DNA of 64,000 bases from positions 1-64,000 of the forward strand of contig WHVD01000133.1 in the NCBI GenBank assembly GCA_015178975.1. Direction: 5' to 3'. This document shows positions 1 through 10,123 of this stretch, in pieces. A program made the position numbers and the translations under genes. Under the pieces are notes generated by a model. It was not told the DNA's origin and did no database searches. It saw only the letters and a list, made by a program, of their open reading frames with translations. This DNA comes from Hysterangium stoloniferum. Its lineage: Eukaryota > Basidiomycota > Agaricomycetes > Hysterangiales > Hysterangiaceae. Within the stretch, counting starts at the first letter, position 1; each line of letters starts with the position of its first letter.

Positions 1-2379
1 ACCAGTCGTTCAATTTCCTCCCTCACTAATTTGTCTCCGACATGGGGCGAATAAATGGAAACAAAAGTCAATTCGTCATCAGAGCTATTTACTTGTCCTT
101 GTATAGATAGTCCATGAACCACTTCATATAACCTTTGCTCCTCAGCTTCCTCCGACATGTCCTGTGTGGAGCATTTGTTGATAGAGACATAATGAGACAT
201 TTTGCCAGCTTGAGGGCAGTCTATCTTAAAATGCTCCGGACTTCCGCATATCCAACATTCCTTGGTGGGTTTGACCGAACTCCTCTTGTTACTCCTCTCG
301 AAGAACATTTTTCCGTGACGCTTTCCCTGCTTTGGATCAGCGACGTCCGGAACGGTCCTTCTCGTCAAGCCTCTCTCGTTAGTCTCACTAACGAGAATAT
401 GGTTAGGTGAAGAGGAGTCGCCGGTGACTCTAAAATCCAATTCTTGACCCTCCGATAACATTACGCGCAGTTTCTGGAACCTGTAACGTTCCCGGTGTGT
501 TTGGACCCAAGCGTTAATCAGAGCTTCTTGCAGGTTATTAGCATAAGTCTGTAAACTCATGATATCATCGATGGGTTGTCCTTGAAGAAGGTAGAGCCAT
601 TCCGTAGGCAGCGTGAGAATGAGTCTGCGTGTCTCATCCCCTCTGTCCTGGTGGAACCCGTACAGGAAACGATAAAGTTTAACTCTCCGTTGGATATAGT
701 GGACGGGTGTCTCACGATCGTGACCAGCCTGTCAAAATTTCATAGCTTCCCATTCTAAGGCTAAGGATTCACGCCAACGAGTTCCAAGCAATCCTTCAAC
801 GATACCCCAAAGAAACGACCCATGAGATTGACTGAATTCAGTATGATGCTCACGGTCTAAGGTGCTCCACCAGACCTTAGTGTGCCCCTTGAGTTGTCTT
901 GGCAGAGCAACTCCTAAGATCGCACTCATAGAGTCTGATATCTCCGCGAGACTCATGATGTCCATGATATAGTCCAGGGCTTCGGATTGAGCTCCATCGT
1001 ATTCAGGGAGATCAGACCATTTGATCTTAAGGTCGTTGGTGTTAAGAGTGACCTTCTTGTCCTTAGGTAAGTCATCAATAAGCACGCTAGCTCGAGACCG
1101 CATCGGAGTTCGAAAAGGGGTATTAGGCACTCCATTGTGGCGCTCCCCACGTCCTGAGTTCCCTCCCCGGTCTGAAGTATTCGAACTCCCAGATGAATCG
1201 CTAGGGGGTCCTCCTGATGGCAAGAAAGGGTTTGAAGTGATCGGTAGAGAATGGTGGGGACCGTCTGGATTAAGCGATCCTCGACCAGCAACTGGGCCAG
1301 CTATGCCCTCAGTGAATGCCATGGAGAAGGATGGTCGACCCTTGTTGGCGACTGATCGGTTTCTGAGAGTGGTCACTTCATTCCTGAAGTTAGGGCTGTT
1401 GGAGACTCCCTGAAATGCGACGTGAGAGCGGTGATCTCCCTGGAGAGACGTTAGGCCCAGTTCCATCGCGATTTGTCTCTCGATCTCCGTCGCATTCAGA
1501 AGTCGACATGGCTGGGGTTGATGGAAGGGAGCGCAGACCTCAATCCTCTTCTCCTGAAGGTGTTCTATCACTTGCGTCCTCAAGTCCAGTGGAAAATCCT
1601 CCAATATTACGGGACGGTTGAGAGAATGCAGAAAACGAGTATCAGGGGACCCATTTAAGTTGCGAACGAATGAATTGGTCGTGGAGATAGGCGAATCAGG
1701 GACCTGGATCGAGTCGTTATAGGGGAGGAGTACCTCTAAAACCATCTTATCAAGTCTTCTTTGGTTTCACTTCAACCGACCCCTTAAAGTGAGGTATGCC
1801 AGCGATAGATTTGGCGTGACTCCATTGAGAGACTCCTCCAACATACGGATGTACATGTACTGGTAGTCAACCTTAGGCACAACATGATCTCCGCTAAGCA
1901 GGACATGCAGGATCTGCAACACATCATCATGCGTACGAAGTGCTTCAAGGAACAGAGAAAACACCTCCCACTTGAGAATTCTTCTTCCTCCTTCCATAGT
2001 GGTCGTCACCTCGTTCGAACATTCAGGAATCGATTGGGTCAAATCCTCAAGGTTCCCTGGTCACGTGAATAAATCCCGCGCCGATAAAATCGCTTGATAA
2101 CGCCCTAACCAGACTGCTACAGTCTCCGGTAGAATAGGGTAATCCATACTGTACTCCTCCACGAAGGGGGTAACCTGATCCTCAGGGATTCGATCGGTGT
2201 AGTACATATCCCATTTGTAGTCGATGGGCTGGGCGTAAACCATATGACCTCCGAGGAACTGCTTAAGGATGACCTGTCTCGGAGGGAATCTGAGAACGGG
2301 CGTGGGTGCTCGATTAGGCTCAACGTTAACTCCAGGGGTGTCCAACTGCTCGAGTGATGAGCGTTCCTCAGGTGGATCG

Positions 2380-2520
2380 GGGGGAATGTTGGTTGACGAT
2401 CCAGCTACTACTCCGGGGGAATCCTCTGGAGGAGGTGATCCTTGAGAAAGCTGGGGAATGTTCGTAGATGATCCAGCTACTACTCTGGGGGAATCCTCCG
2501 GAGGAGCTCATCCTTGAAAA
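2380..2520 (-). repeat. 72-bp tandem duplication in the gag leader region of the family A element
   Basis: Two copies of a 72-bp unit (24 codons) sharing GATCCAGCTACTACT at 2398 and 2470. It lies between the primer-binding site and the first clear gag homology, in the low-complexity N-terminal part of gag. Confidence 0.8.
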
Positions 2521-2718
2521 GTCGACGAAGACTTCCTCAGGGTGACGTTACAGGGTGGTTCTAGGTTAGAAGATTTTTGACGAGGCATGGAGCTACTCGG
2601 CGTTGATGAAGGCCTAGGTGTTTGATTCTTGCCCGTAGTCATTCCCGTGTTCAGGTCTTAGTAGTCAAGTAATAAGTTTTTCCTCGTAGGAAAAGAACGG
2701 TCCGGCCCGGATCACCAC

Positions 2719-3362
2719 TGTGAAGAGTCGATAGATTCTGACCGTTCGATATACGAAGAATAGTGTTTATTCAACTACTATTAGCAGGTATTGACCGTAC
2801 AGTACAATACCGTAGATTACTAGACAAGCTGTACTAGTAAGAAGACACGCTACACGTCACAAGAGCAACTGTACAGTTGCTCTTGACGGCTAGAATGAAA
2901 GAATGAAAGAGTTGACCTTCACAGTACAACTTGTAGCTAGATGTAAAATAGATAATCAACGCGAAGCTGAATATCTAGAGTAAAGAAATAATAGCACGAG
3001 TCGACTATAATGTCGACTAGCGCAAAGACCTTAGATTGGAACTCGACCTTCGCGGTTCGAGTCCAAAGTACGTTAGTATGCAAGAGAATACTACCTTTAA
3101 AGGTAGTTGAGATGTTACCCTTGACACCTCTTGCTATTCGACGTCTGGGTCGTTTACGAGGTGGTGTCTGCTGGGTAAAAGTTGTCTATCCTTTTGGTGC
3201 CGAGAGTGCCCATACGTATACACAAAGCTTCGAACTACAAAATAAAGGTGTGCTCGAAATATAGAAAGAATATAAAGAAAGAAAATAAAAGATAAATAAT
3301 AAAGTACTATAACCCAACTATTATTCCTTAGTCCAATTATGCATATATGCATGCCCTTTACA
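2719..3362 (-). repeat. 5' LTR, family A, copy A1 (644 bp)
   Basis: In element orientation it begins TGTAAAGGG and ends CTCTTCACA. Further copies lie at 7247-8367 (with an insertion) and 39096-39740. Each copy has a 26-bp perfect palindrome and an ATGCATATATGCAT palindrome near the start. Apparent open frames inside the LTR recur in every copy but show no protein-like conservation, so they are not called. Confidence 0.92.
2860..2885. repeat. 26-bp perfect palindrome inside the family A LTR
   Basis: Two 13-bp arms (left arm CAAGAGCAACTGT) meet without a spacer. The same palindrome is intact at 7867-7892 and 39574-39599 in the other two LTR copies although the flanking bases vary. Confidence 0.95.
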
Positions 3363-4362
3363 ACATTGATGGGGCTATCTTTTTTCCCCGCCTCTTTTTC
3401 CGCCTCAGCTCTTCCCGCCTCATTCATCTCCTCAGGTAGCTCCGCTATCTCTGTGGGCACCTCCTCCTCATCTGAACTGGCTTCCTCGGAACTCCCATTC
3501 TCCAGCTTCTCATATACAAAGCCGGCATACTCCATCAGGAATTTGAAATGGTCCCCGCAGAGTGCACGGAGATCGTTTGCCATGATGATGCTGACCTTGT
3601 TGCTCTTCCGGAGCAACTCGTTTTGGGTTTCAATGCCCTCGGCGATCTGTCCCAAGGCTTCCTCCAGACCGGAGTATCCATCCGACCCACCATTTTCCCG
3701 TGAACTGGACCCCGCGGCCTGCTCGTGAACGAGCGAGCACCTCGCCTTGAGGTGCACACACTGGTAACACCCCAGGCCCCAGCCAGACTTCCAATTACAC
3801 TCAGTGTTCCGGTCATTACAACTGGAACACCACAGGTCATTCCAAGCCGGTAGGCAGACTGGCACCACCTTCCTTGCTTTCTGTTGATACAGTTAGCTCC
3901 ACGGTATACCCACGGACCCGAGACTCACCTTGTTGGGGCTTTCTGGCTCCCCCTTGGACTCTGACTTGACTTCCGCCACCTTGCGCTGAAAATGCCAAGT
4001 CAAAACAAAATGACAAGTTGAACTATGGGACTTACCTTTCCTGCAGCAACCACGACTCTCTCCGCGGCCACCTGGGCTTTCTCTGCCACCACCCTGGCCT
4101 TCTCCATGGCCACCCGCGCAGCCTCCTCCTCATCCCTCTGCTTCTGCCTCACAGCCTCTTCCTCCGCGGCCACAGCTGCCTGGTATTCCCTATTCAGGGC
4201 CTCCTCGACCTCCCGGGCTTCTTGCTCCACCTCTTCTCACTGTTGACATTGCTCATCCCGCTACGCCAAGATTTGGACAGCGGAGAGCGGCGCCCGGTAC
4301 TGATTGCCCATGGAGGGCCCAGCAGTTGGCATGGGCTTACGCGGTGTGGGCTTTGGTCCCAT
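3363..4362 (-). pseudogene. Three-exon coiled-coil / Zn2Cys6-like protein gene, broken by an LTR insertion
   Basis: Minus-strand gene model: exon 1 4036-4362 (ATG at 4362), intron with GTAAGT...TTTTCAG, exon 2 3929-3985, intron GTGAGT...CAACAG, exon 3 from 3880 down to 3363, where the family A LTR interrupts it. Exon 1 encodes a basic, Pro-rich start and a long Glu/Ala/Lys/Arg coiled coil. Exon 3 has six cysteines spaced C-x2-C-x6-C-x9-C-x2-C-x6-C, which fits the fungal Zn(II)2Cys6 pattern, followed by a helical acidic tail. The position after a coiled coil is unusual for a Gal4-type DNA-binding cluster. From general knowledge, multicopy genes of this look accompany retroelements in mushroom genomes, so this may be a mobile-element passenger and not a cellular regulator. 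The coding sequence is degenerate (a couple of breaks besides the insertion). Function unknown. Confidence 0.65.
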
Positions 4363-4572
4363 GGTATCGATGTTGGGGGTAATAAAGAAGTAGAAATTTC
4401 TATTTTTTCAAATTTATATATAGGCTCGTCATGTTTGAACCTTACCTTCCAGATCACATGACTCTTTGACACATACGTGTAACCGACATGACTTTTGACA
4501 CATGCGCGTAGCCGACAAGAACCTTATCTAGGTCTAGAGCCTCTTTGGGACTTCGGCATAAAGGGAGGGTAC
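4363..4572 (+). other. Short spacer with two degenerate repeats and a polypurine tract before an LTR
   Basis: Around 4456-4520 a unit of about 30 bp is repeated (CATGAC...TTTGACACATACGTG / ...ACACATGCGCGTAG). At 4561-4570 AAGGGAGGGT directly precedes the LTR at 4573, as expected for the plus-strand primer at the 3' end of an LTR element. This suggests the LTR at 4573 was a 3' LTR whose internal region is almost wholly lost. Confidence 0.6.
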
Positions 4573-5759
4573 TGTTATGACCGGACAATCCCACTGGACT
4601 CCGGGCACTAACCTGTATGCCATCACGCCCTACACGCACCAATTGTCTGTTTATAGGATTTCCTGCCCGGACTCCGTTACATCAAGACTTGTTACGTTCG
4701 ACCTCATTACGACACATATCAGTCACCAGACTTCCCCCGGCTCTGTCTCTGTCTATGTCCGTCTTCATCCCACGCATCAGTCACTGGACCCCGCTCAGAA
4801 TCCCGTCACCGCTCTAATCAAGCCCCGTTCCCATTTTAGTCAAATGACCTGTCACGATTTGAACTCTGCTCCCACTCCATTTCCCATTATGGGTTATGCT
4901 TTGTCACGATTCGGACTCCGCTCTGTTCCGTCCCGTTCCTAACACCAAACTTGGTGTTTATTATTCCTGTTTTATGTTTTGTTAGTTTCATTTTGTCATT
5001 ACTGGATTTGGTATGTCATTCACTCCACGGTCTATATAAACTGGCAGATGTTGTACATACAATCCAGTCAGAAAATTAGCTTAGATTCCCCCCAGTAATC
5101 TAATACATTTTCCGCTCTAAAAACCCTACTTGATTCAAACCACTCGCACTAGTTGGAGCCCACGGGTCCGGCGCATCTATCTCTCTCAACTATCTCAACT
5201 CATGACCCACGACCTCCGACTTACAACCTACAACCCACGAACCCCACCCGGACCCCCCAGGATCCTGTTATGTATTTCTAAGTTTTTTCCAATTTTTAAA
5301 CAATTTCCCCTAACAAATTGCGAAAACAAATATTCAAATGTAATTATATTGCGACGATTAAATTGTACAATATTTGTTTGATTTATCTTGAATTTATACA
5401 ATTTATTTTGTATTTTTATCTAATAAATTGAGCAAATTATTGAATTTCTACTTTTTTATTCTTTTTTGATTAATATGTCGGCGACTCAGCGCTTATTCAC
5501 AACGCGCAAGTAATCATGTGACATTCACATGATATTTCAAACTCCGACACTGACAAAACGCGATTTGAAATACTCGCGCATTATCAAGGCGAAATATATA
5601 TATTTTTATATTATTATAATAAAATATTATATTTATAACTAACTAAAAGTAAATATAATAATTATATAATAATATAAAACCGGCCTGGCGTTTATTACAC
5701 GGTGCGCGGGAAAATCGTCACAACGAGTGACAACCGTCATAACAGGTGACAGTTGTCAC

Positions 5760-5850
5760 AAGGGCGCGCGACGGTCACAGAGGCGCACGACGGTCACACA
5801 GGCGCGCGACGGTCACACAGGCGCGCGACTGTCACAACGCGTGACAGTCA
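5760..5850 (+). repeat. Minisatellite, GCGCGACGGTCACACAG-type units
   Basis: Four to five head-to-tail units of about 19 bp containing GCGCGACGGTCACA, very GC-rich in an otherwise AT-rich insertion. Confidence 0.8.
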
Positions 5851-5939
5851 CAAGACGCGAAGGGTGTCATGCGCGCGCACAGGCGCGAGAGCATTATGTC
5901 ATCATATATGCTACTGCAACAAAAACAGGAAACTCTCTG

Positions 5940-6191
5940 GAACATTCCAGTGGCTTCCAATGGAACATTAGTTAATAGGTACTAATATTAGATAGAATAT
6001 TGTAGAATATTCTATAAAATTCTACAATGTTCCATTATGCCAAGAATATTCTATAGTGTCTTAGAAGTAGTTAGAACCTTCCACAATGCTCTAGAAAATT
6101 CTAGAAAATTCTAAATGACATCACTCCTCCCAGAATGACATCATTAAATCTTCTAGAATCTTCTAAATGTCTCAGACTAAAATGTATATAA
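5940..6191 (+). promoter_or_regulatory. Promoter-like block with heat-shock-element-like and CRE-like sites
   Basis: Inverted GAA/TTC pairs with 2-bp spacing occur at 5940-5947, 6005-6012, 6044-6051, 6099-6106 and 6151-6158. TGACATCA occurs twice (6116-6123, 6136-6143). TATATAA follows at 6185-6191. This order fits an RNA polymerase II promoter. That heat-shock factor binds here is inference from motif spacing only. Confidence 0.5.
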
Positions 6192-7246
6192 GGAGCTCAG
6201 CTCCAGCCTTGTAGAACAACCAATAAATCATATCATCACATCAACCCACCACATCTGTGTGTGTCACTGCAGCAAGCAGGCTACTCCACCCCTATCTGGG
6301 CAGTTGGATATCTCATTCCACCTCTATCTGAGCTGTTGGAAACCCTTGCCACCTCTATCAGAGTTGTTGGCCCAATCAGATCCCTTGTCACCTCAATCTG
6401 AGCTGTTGACTGATCTGCTGTTCCCCTGTCACCTCAATCTGAGTTGTTGACTTTTGTTCCCCCTTGCCACTTCTTAATTGAATAGTTGGCTATCTTTTAT
6501 ATATTATTTCCACTTCAGTTAGAGCTGTTGGTTATCAACTAATAATATATAAATAATCTTATACTATAGTCATCTCTTAATTGAGTACTGATTATTAGTT
6601 TTCCTTACATTGTTATTTGTAGTTTAAGACTTCAGTCACCTCTAGTTGAGTAATTTGACTGTTTATTACATTGCAAATAATCCCGTTTCTTTGTTCATTT
6701 ATTGTGAATCAGTAAAGCATATTCACATAAACAAATACTGAGAATATCCTTGCAAGATCCTAAGACTACATTAAGATCCTGATAAGTTAATATCACAGTA
6801 GACCTTGTAGGTTAGTGTAAATAAAGCATATATTAGCCAAATAGTGTTTTATTCTATATCTAATCTTTTGACCCGTTTATAAATATTTTTACTGTTTGAC
6901 AAATAGTATAAAATATATATAAACTAGCTAGCATTGAAGTTAAATCTAGCTTTGGAATCAGTAAATTGTTATTCTTATTTTAGTAGTTGTTATCACAGAA
7001 AAAGAACAAGCTTGCACAAGCAGCTCTCAAAACCTTCTTTGCGAAGTAGGGTGCATATATTCAAGTAAACTCTTGACTTCAGGGGTTCTAAGTCCATTTA
7101 GACTGCCACTGATTAATATCAAATACTTAAATTATTTTACCTTGTTGTGAATTGAGTATTTGCACATTTTGATTGAGCATTGGACTCCTTTTTCCAGAAA
7201 ATAATATTGAAATAAGGCTAATACATTACAGATCCCCGTCCAGCTG

Positions 7247-8367
7247 TGTGAAGAGTCGATAGATTCTGACCGTTCGATATACGAAAAATAGTGTTTATTC
7301 AACTACTATTAGCAGGTATTGACCGTACAGTACAATACCGTAGATTACTAGACAAGCAGTACTAGTGTGAAGAGTGGTAGAAGTTCAGACCGTTCTATAT
7401 ACGAAGAAATGAGTAGAAGAGGAGGATATTGACCTATTCGGTGCAATATAAGAGAAAGTGAGAGAAAGAGCACAAGATGACGAAGGAGTCAACGAGTGCG
7501 ATGGTTCGAGTGGAGGCCTCGACTATTACAGTTCGAGGCCAGAAGTATTCAGTAGTTCAGATAATGCTACCTATGTGGTAGTTGACACGTTACCCTGATC
7601 ACCGCTCGTAGTAGACCTAGTTTGTGTCTTACAAGTGGTGGTTCTTGGGTTAAAGTGTGTCTGAGTTCTAATTGGTGCTGAGTGCACCCACAAGTATACA
7701 CAATGCTTCGAACTAATGAAATATGCAATATTCGAAGAATATGAAAGATAGAAAAATATGAATAGAATATGTAAAATATAATTAAAATAAAAGGAGTATT
7801 TTACCAAAATGAAACTGTGGTAAAAGCATACTCCTCACAACTAGTAAGAAGACACACTACGCATCACAAGAGCAACTGTACAGTTGCTCTTGATGGCTAG
7901 AATGAAAGAATGAAAGAGTTGACCCTCACAGTACAACTCGTAGCTAGATGTAAAATAGATAATCAACGCGAAGCTGAATATCTAGAGTAAAGAAATAATA
8001 GCACGAGTCGACTATAATGTCGACTAGCGCAAAGACCTTAGATTGGAACTTGACCTTCGCGGTTCGAGTCCAAAGTACATTAGTATGCAAGAGAATACTA
8101 CCTTTAAAGGTAGTTGAGACGTTACCCTTGACACCTCTCGCTATTCGACGTCTGGGTCGTTTACGAGGTGGTGTCTGCTGGGTAAAAGTGTCTATCTTTT
8201 GGCGCCGAGAGTGCCCATACATATACACAAAGCTTCGAACTACAAAATAAAGGTATGCTCGAAATATAGAAAGAATATAAAGAAAGAAAATAAAAGATAA
8301 ATAATAAAGTACTATAATCCAACTATTATTCCTTAATCCAATTATGCATATATGCATACCCTTTACA
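7247..8367 (-). mobile_element. Solo LTR, family A, copy A2, containing a nested LTR
   Basis: About 642 bp of family A LTR once the insertion 7366-7839 is discounted. Flanks AGCTG (7242-7246) and ACCTG (8368-8372) are a target-site duplication with one difference. It sits inside the family B LTR and is inverted relative to it. Confidence 0.88.
7366..7839 (-). mobile_element. Solo LTR, family D, copy D1 (474 bp)
   Basis: In its own orientation it begins TGTGAGGAGTATGC and ends CCACTCTTCACA. Perfect 5-bp target-site duplication ACTAG (7361-7365, 7840-7844) inside the family A LTR. Same length as the copy at 57377-57850. Confidence 0.92.
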
Positions 8368-8409
8368 ACCTGTTTGAAATTGGACAACACGATCTAGTGA
8401 GGGCGCAGC

Positions 8410-8975
8410 TGTTACGACCTGTTCCCGGATGTTTTCAATATCCGATTTCCGATCTCCGACTTCCGACTTCCGATCCCTGACTACGGAACATTATAGTTAC
8501 CGTATCATCCGCATTCTTCCCTTGTTCCGCATTTGGTAATTTGTCCGTTGACAAGTATTCACTCGTTTGTTTGTTGTATTCCTGTTTCAGAATATTGTCT
8601 CCCTAATATGTCTTATTGTATTTCTGTTTTAAGAACACTTCCGTTTCCATCTTATTATGGTCTTAGTTTGTAGTACAATAACGAGTAGACTTATATTAGT
8701 TTCCGCGAATTTGTACTTTACCTTAGATCTGATATCGACTTAGTTTCTTATTCCTCCTCCCGTCTTTCTGTATGCTCGATATTCGGAACTCTTCGGAACT
8801 CTGAATATCCATATCTTCCGTTGTAAATTTTACTTCCGAAATTAAGGACATTGAGCGTTTGCATAGAGGCGCAGCACATAAGCTGAAGCCGACGTCCTGA
8901 CCCTATCCACAAGTTTCCGACTTCCCGGTGACTTTCCGATAGTTCCGGAATAAGTTCCCAACATGGCACTTAACA
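8410..8975 (+). mobile_element. Solo LTR, family C (566 bp)
   Basis: Begins TGTTACGACCTG and ends GGCACTTAACA, with a perfect duplication GCAGC (8405-8409, 8976-8980), inside the right end of the family B LTR. It contains short ATCCGATTTCCGA-like repeats around 8445-8480. Confidence 0.88.
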
Positions 8976-9056
8976 GCAGCCTATAAGCTGAAGCCAAGTT
9001 CTACCGGATATCCCGCGGGTTTCTCTGGAAACCCGCCCTGTGTGTGTATCCTAACA

Positions 9057-10036
9057 TCAAGGTCATGTATGATTTCATTATTAGTTCATAACATAGTCAT
9101 AACGATACGAAGAAAAGCATAAAAGGGCTACGAAAGGAGCGAGGGAAGTCAGTCGAAATATCTGTATATTAGTAACATTAGTAATCCATCTAGTCGTACC
9201 TTCTTTGACAAATACTTCCGTGAGTTCTTGCAACTGGTAATAGCCTCTTACTTCATCAACAGGGCAAATATATACTTCGTTGAACGAGGCTTTCGAGTTT
9301 GATTAGTAGAATATTATTCGACTTTATTGAAGAATAATTGATTCGTGACAGGGCCCAATGACTGGGATCCTAACATGATGGATGATTGGGAAGCCAATCA
9401 AGGATGTGAGAAGTCATGATAGGTCAAAGGAACTGGGAAAGGGGACAAGGATCAAACTAAGACTAAATGTGATAGGACACAAGTATTCTAAAGGTTGTGA
9501 GGTGGCAAATAAATGATACACATAGAATGGGTTACAGGAGAGTATCAGGACAGAGACAAGACAGGATGGTCAAAGGAAAATCTACAAAGAGACAGGTGTT
9601 GGGGTGCCATTGGCAGTGATACCATGGTTGGGGATACCAATAGTGGGGTGCTGGAGGGTTACAAGGGTAAAACCTAGTTGCAGGGGTCCAAAATGATATG
9701 ACCCTAACAAAGACAATAGACATAACATCTATAACAATGTATATTTTCTCTCTTTGTTCCTAAAACTCTTTTGCCCAGATCTCGCTTTTGTCTAATATTT
9801 CGTTTATCACAAAACTACTTAAGAACACTGTAACATAGAATAGACAATATTGAACTTGTCTATTTCCAAAAAAAGTGTATATTAGTGGCTCATTTATAAA
9901 AGCTAAAGACTACACTGTGCATGCGCTGGGGAACTTGAGGTGACTTTGGATAAAAAGTCTCCTGCATCATGAGCTCTCGCTCGCTTCATTGCATACTTTG
10001 AAGATTTGAATTTCCGACTAACTACAAACATAATTT
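9057..10036. other. Unresolved region, possible decayed LTR end
   Basis: No gene is supported. A TATA-like CATAAAAGGG (about 9118) and a possible LTR-type end GATTCGTGACA (to about 9350) suggest the right half of a decayed LTR, but no matching partner is visible. The rest is anonymous AT-rich DNA with short open frames only. Confidence 0.4.
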
Positions 10037-10123
10037 CTGAAAGGTGCCATTCGGCTTGGGTGTTACAGCGTATTGAAACTTTGAGGGTCCGTATCCAGGC
10101 GAACACGTCAACGACTACGCACC

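Larger units (their letters stand above)
1..3362 (-). mobile_element. Ty3/Gypsy LTR retroelement, 5' end (family A), runs off the left edge
   Basis: Minus-strand element: 5' LTR at 2719-3362, a primer-binding site just inside it (2700-2718, complementary to a tRNA end finishing in CCA), then gag reading leftwards out of the window. Gag pieces are visible at 2061-2345, 732-1745 and a CCHC zinc knuckle (CWICGSPEHFKIDC) at about 216-257. The gag is clearly related to that of the plus-strand element at 38905-57906, which has a different but related LTR. The gag frame is broken in a few places, so this is a fossil. It inserted into the zinc-cluster gene at 3363-4362; the second LTR and the other target-site copy lie outside the window. 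Confidence 0.9.
5266..7230 (+). mobile_element. 1,965-bp TG...CA insertion, probably a long solo LTR (family E)
   Basis: Bounded by a perfect 5-bp duplication GATCC (5261-5265 and 7231-7235). It starts TGTTATGTATT and ends AATACATTACA, giving imperfect 11-bp inverted ends with one mismatch. No coding sequence is recognisable. It contains a GC-rich minisatellite (5760-5850), a promoter-like block (5940-6191) and a transcribed-looking segment with degenerate repeats of about 42 bp built on CCACCTCTATCTGAGCTGTTGG-like units (6280-6680). A long solo LTR is the simplest reading; a non-autonomous element with no internal genes is the alternative. Confidence 0.7.
4573..9056 (+). mobile_element. LTR, family B, copy B1 (about 820 bp), opened by nested insertions
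   Basis: Begins TGTTATGACCGG and ends GTGTATCCTAACA. Removing three insertions (5266-7230, 7247-8367, 8410-8975) leaves about 817 bp that matches the uninterrupted copy at 42450-43269 along its length. It has a TATA-like TCTATATAAACT near 5030. The flanks (GGTAC left, TCAAG right) do not form a target-site duplication, which with the polypurine tract on the left suggests a 3' LTR of a lost element and not a clean solo LTR. Confidence 0.85.

Noticed and set aside
1021-1658. Plus-strand frames opposite the gag of the family A element
   Set aside because: They are antisense shadows of gag on the minus strand.
5266-7230. DNA transposon or MITE with 11-bp terminal inverted repeats
   Set aside because: TG...CA ends and a 5-bp duplication fit an LTR better; no transposase and no longer inverted ends.
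8017-8250. Open frames of 77-148 aa inside the family A LTRs, recurring at 3010, 8017 and 39183
   Set aside because: They recur only because the LTR itself is repeated; no start context, motif or frame conservation distinguishes them from chance.
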